Positions 62,530 through 64,000 of a stretch of DNA of 64,000 nt are shown in pieces (within the stretch, counting starts at the first letter, position 1; each line of letters opens with the position of its first letter). Origin of the DNA: an uncultured Sunxiuqinia sp. (GTDB taxonomy: Bacteria > Bacteroidota > Bacteroidia > Bacteroidales > Prolixibacteraceae). The notes under the pieces were generated by a model, which searched no databases, was not told the DNA's origin, and saw only the letters and a list, made by a program, of their open reading frames with translations. The translations under genes and the position numbers were made by a program. The DNA lies in NCBI RefSeq assembly GCF_947495665.1, contig NZ_CANLZV010000006.1:62001-126000 (forward strand). The letters are read 5' to 3'.

Positions 62530-63631
62530 GAATTTTGCCATACTGCTGGATGAACTGATCGAAAAAAATTGCTCTTTTGCGCTATGGTCCATGCCGGGGA
62601 GCCAAACTCCTGAAATTCTGTTAACCGACAAGAATGACCTGATTTACCCGGCAGAATTTAACAAACTGAACGGTCAGGAGGGCTTTGTGTTTGCCCCCTA
62701 TCAAATCAGCAACGAAACGCCGCTGGTGCTTCTCAAGCCTGGAACCTACAAAAAAGGCATCGAAGAGATTCTGACCATAGATCCTTCTCTTATGGAAAAA
62801 GGCGAAGCCCAGGACAAGGGGCCGGAGCAACATCGGATTATTGACAAAAAAGCTTACTTAAACGATATTGAGCGAACGGTAGAGGAAATCAAAAACAGCA
62901 AGCTTGCCAAAGCCATTGTTTCCCGGCTGATTCCGAAAGAACGAAAATCAGAGTCGCTCGGCAAACTTTACCTGCAACTCTTGCAGCAAACGCCCAACGC
63001 CTTTGTTTACCTGGTCAATTTACCCCAGGCAGGCTCCTGGATGGGAGCGACTCCGGAAGTATTGTTAAAGGCAGAAGCCAAAACCGTTGAAACGGTTTCG
63101 CTGGCTGGCACCCAAAACCGCCGGGCCGACTCGGACTACAGCTGGCACACCAAGGAAATTGAGGAGCAAGCCTTTGTTTCCCGTTATTTGCTGGATGTTT
63201 TTTACCGGTTCAACATTTACCCTTACACCACACAAGGTCCGGAAACTTTGGAAAGTGGCAAGGTGGCTCACCTGTTTACCAGCTTCCGGTTTTCAGCAAA
63301 AAAACTGGCTCACAAACTGGGCGATTTCGTTGCCGAACTCCATCCCACACCAGCCGTGTGTGGCTATCCCAAAGCAAAGGCAGCCAAATTTATCCGGAAA
63401 ATAGAACAGCACAACCGTCGCTATTACACGGGTTACCTCGGTCCCTGGCGAATGAATGATTCCGTCAGATTATTTGTAAATTTGCGTTGCATGGAAATTA
63501 CCCCCGACCGTTACATTCTGTATTCCGGAGGAGGAATCACAGCCCGGTCGGTTCCCGAAGAAGAATGGGAAGAAACCATCAAAAAAGCAGACACTTTATT
63601 ATCAGCCATTGACGCTGTTCAACATACATGA
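62516..63631 (+). CDS. menF: Isochorismate synthase
   Basis: The 371-residue protein has the chorismate-binding fold of MenF/EntC: SKLAKAIVSRLIP (with the general-base lysine), WMGATPEVLLKAE, VETVSLAGTQNRR, then ELHPTPAVCGYPK and the closing YTGYLGPWRMNDSVRLFVNLRCME. It converts chorismate to isochorismate, the first step of menaquinone synthesis. It overlaps the thioesterase by 14 bp and menD by 4 bp, so all three are translationally coupled. Length is usual for the bacteroidal form. Confidence 0.95.
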   Translation: MTNTENFAILLDELIEKNCSFALWSMPGSQTPEILLTDKNDLIYPAEFNKLNGQEGFVFAPYQISNETPLVLLKPGTYKKGIEEILTIDPSLMEKGEAQDKGPEQHRIIDKKAYLNDIERTVEEIKNSKLAKAIVSRLIPKERKSESLGKLYLQLLQQTPNAFVYLVNLPQAGSWMGATPEVLLKAEAKTVETVSLAGTQNRRADSDYSWHTKEIEEQAFVSRYLLDVFYRFNIYPYTTQGPETLESGKVAHLFTSFRFSAKKLAHKLGDFVAELHPTPAVCGYPKAKAAKFIRKIEQHNRRYYTGYLGPWRMNDSVRLFVNLRCMEITPDRYILYSGGGITARSVPEEEWEETIKKADTLLSAIDAVQHT

Positions 63632-64000
63632 TTTCAACAAAAAAGCACATTCAGCAACTGGCAGCCATTTTGCTGGCCAAGGAAATTGACGATGTCATCA
63701 TTTCCCCCGGATCACGCAACGGGCCGCTAACTCATACGTTTGCCGGTAGCAACCGGTTTAATTGCCGCAACATCGTAGACGAACGAAGTGCGGCTTACTT
63801 CGCGCTTGGACTGGCGCAAGCCAAGCAAAAGCCCGTAGTCATTGTTTGCAGTTCCGGAACAGCCACGCTGAATTATGCACCAGCTATTGCCGAAGCTTTC
63901 TACCTGCAGGTCCCTTTGATTGTGCTTACAGCTGACCGTCCCGACTACTGGATTGATCAGGCTGAAAGTCAGTGCATCCGTCAGGAAAATATTTATCAGA
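63628..64000 (+). CDS. menD: SEPHCHC synthase MenD, N-terminal part (runs off the right edge)
   Basis: The first 124 codons are in the window. They show the ThDP-dependent fold start: IISPGSRNGPLTHTF, the catalytic glutamate E52 in DERSAAYFALG, and VIVCSSGTATLNYAPAIAEAF, LTADRP. MenD joins isochorismate and 2-oxoglutarate in menaquinone synthesis. ATGA overlap with menF marks a coupled operon. Confidence 0.96.
   Translation, partial: MISTKKHIQQLAAILLAKEIDDVIISPGSRNGPLTHTFAGSNRFNCRNIVDERSAAYFALGLAQAKQKPVVIVCSSGTATLNYAPAIAEAFYLQVPLIVLTADRPDYWIDQAESQCIRQENIYQ

Overview
The window reads as chromosomal DNA of a Bacteroidota bacterium, most likely an anaerobic or facultative marine-type member of the Marinilabiliales/Prolixibacteraceae (lineage is inference). 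The support: several candidate promoters fit the Bacteroidota pattern (TTTG, about 19 bp, TAnnTTTG); Bacteroidota-type families recur (DUF3667, DUF3810, DUF4395, GH3, Mpl, DUF1080, GxxExxY); methylmalonyl-CoA mutase is the split MutA/MutB form; atpD and atpC stand apart from the other ATP synthase genes; and menaquinone genes occur with an oxygen-sensitive glycyl-radical enzyme.

Layout. 1-5.5 kb: start of tyrS, cvpA-DUF3667, a GH3-family ligase, a deoxynucleoside kinase and a PfkB kinase. 5.5-14.4 kb: the most unusual locus. A PstS-like binding domain fused through a membrane helix to a GcvH-like domain is followed by a TAT-exported 4x[4Fe-4S] ferredoxin, an NrfD membrane subunit, a second membrane-anchored GcvH-like protein, a histidine kinase with two c-type heme motifs, a sigma-54 response regulator and an archaemetzincin. 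Two 17-bp palindromes and a sigma-54-like promoter lie upstream. 14.5-18.1 kb: a pyruvate-kinase-like protein with a nine-lysine run, a cold-shock protein and a basic low-complexity secreted protein. 18.2-21.1 kb: a minus-strand operon (phosphoribosyltransferase, NCS1 permease, deoxyribosyltransferase-like protein) behind a strong promoter and a highly structured leader that could be a riboswitch. 21.2-22.6 kb: a DUF1080 gene between two near-copies of a terminator, one belonging to tRNA-Asn.

22.8-38.4 kb: an unknown protein, an RND exporter, a prenyl synthase, atpDC, a family 9 glycosyltransferase, a PatB-like C-S lyase, ComB, a small secreted protein with an operator-like palindrome, a GIY-YIG gene inside 86-bp direct repeats, and mutA/mutB separated by a GxxExxY gene with inverted repeats at its edges. 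39-46.5 kb: SDR and epimerase genes that overlap, GtrA, an MBL hydrolase with DUF3810, Mpl and an M19 dipeptidase. 46.5-54.2 kb: a 20-bp tandem repeat array, a membrane-spanning one-component regulator (LamG outside, winged helix inside), a TAT-exported Gfo/Idh/MocA oxidoreductase and a HEAT/double-DUF1080 protein. Together these resemble a 3-keto-glycoside oxidation and cleavage cassette with its own sensor.

54.4-64 kb: DUF4395; a glycyl-radical activase with a trans-4-hydroxy-L-proline dehydratase (HypD) and an S37 prolyl peptidase; a GH36-like glycosidase; and a menaquinone operon (hotdog thioesterase, menF, menD) running off the right edge. All functions come from motif and family recognition by eye; no database search was run.
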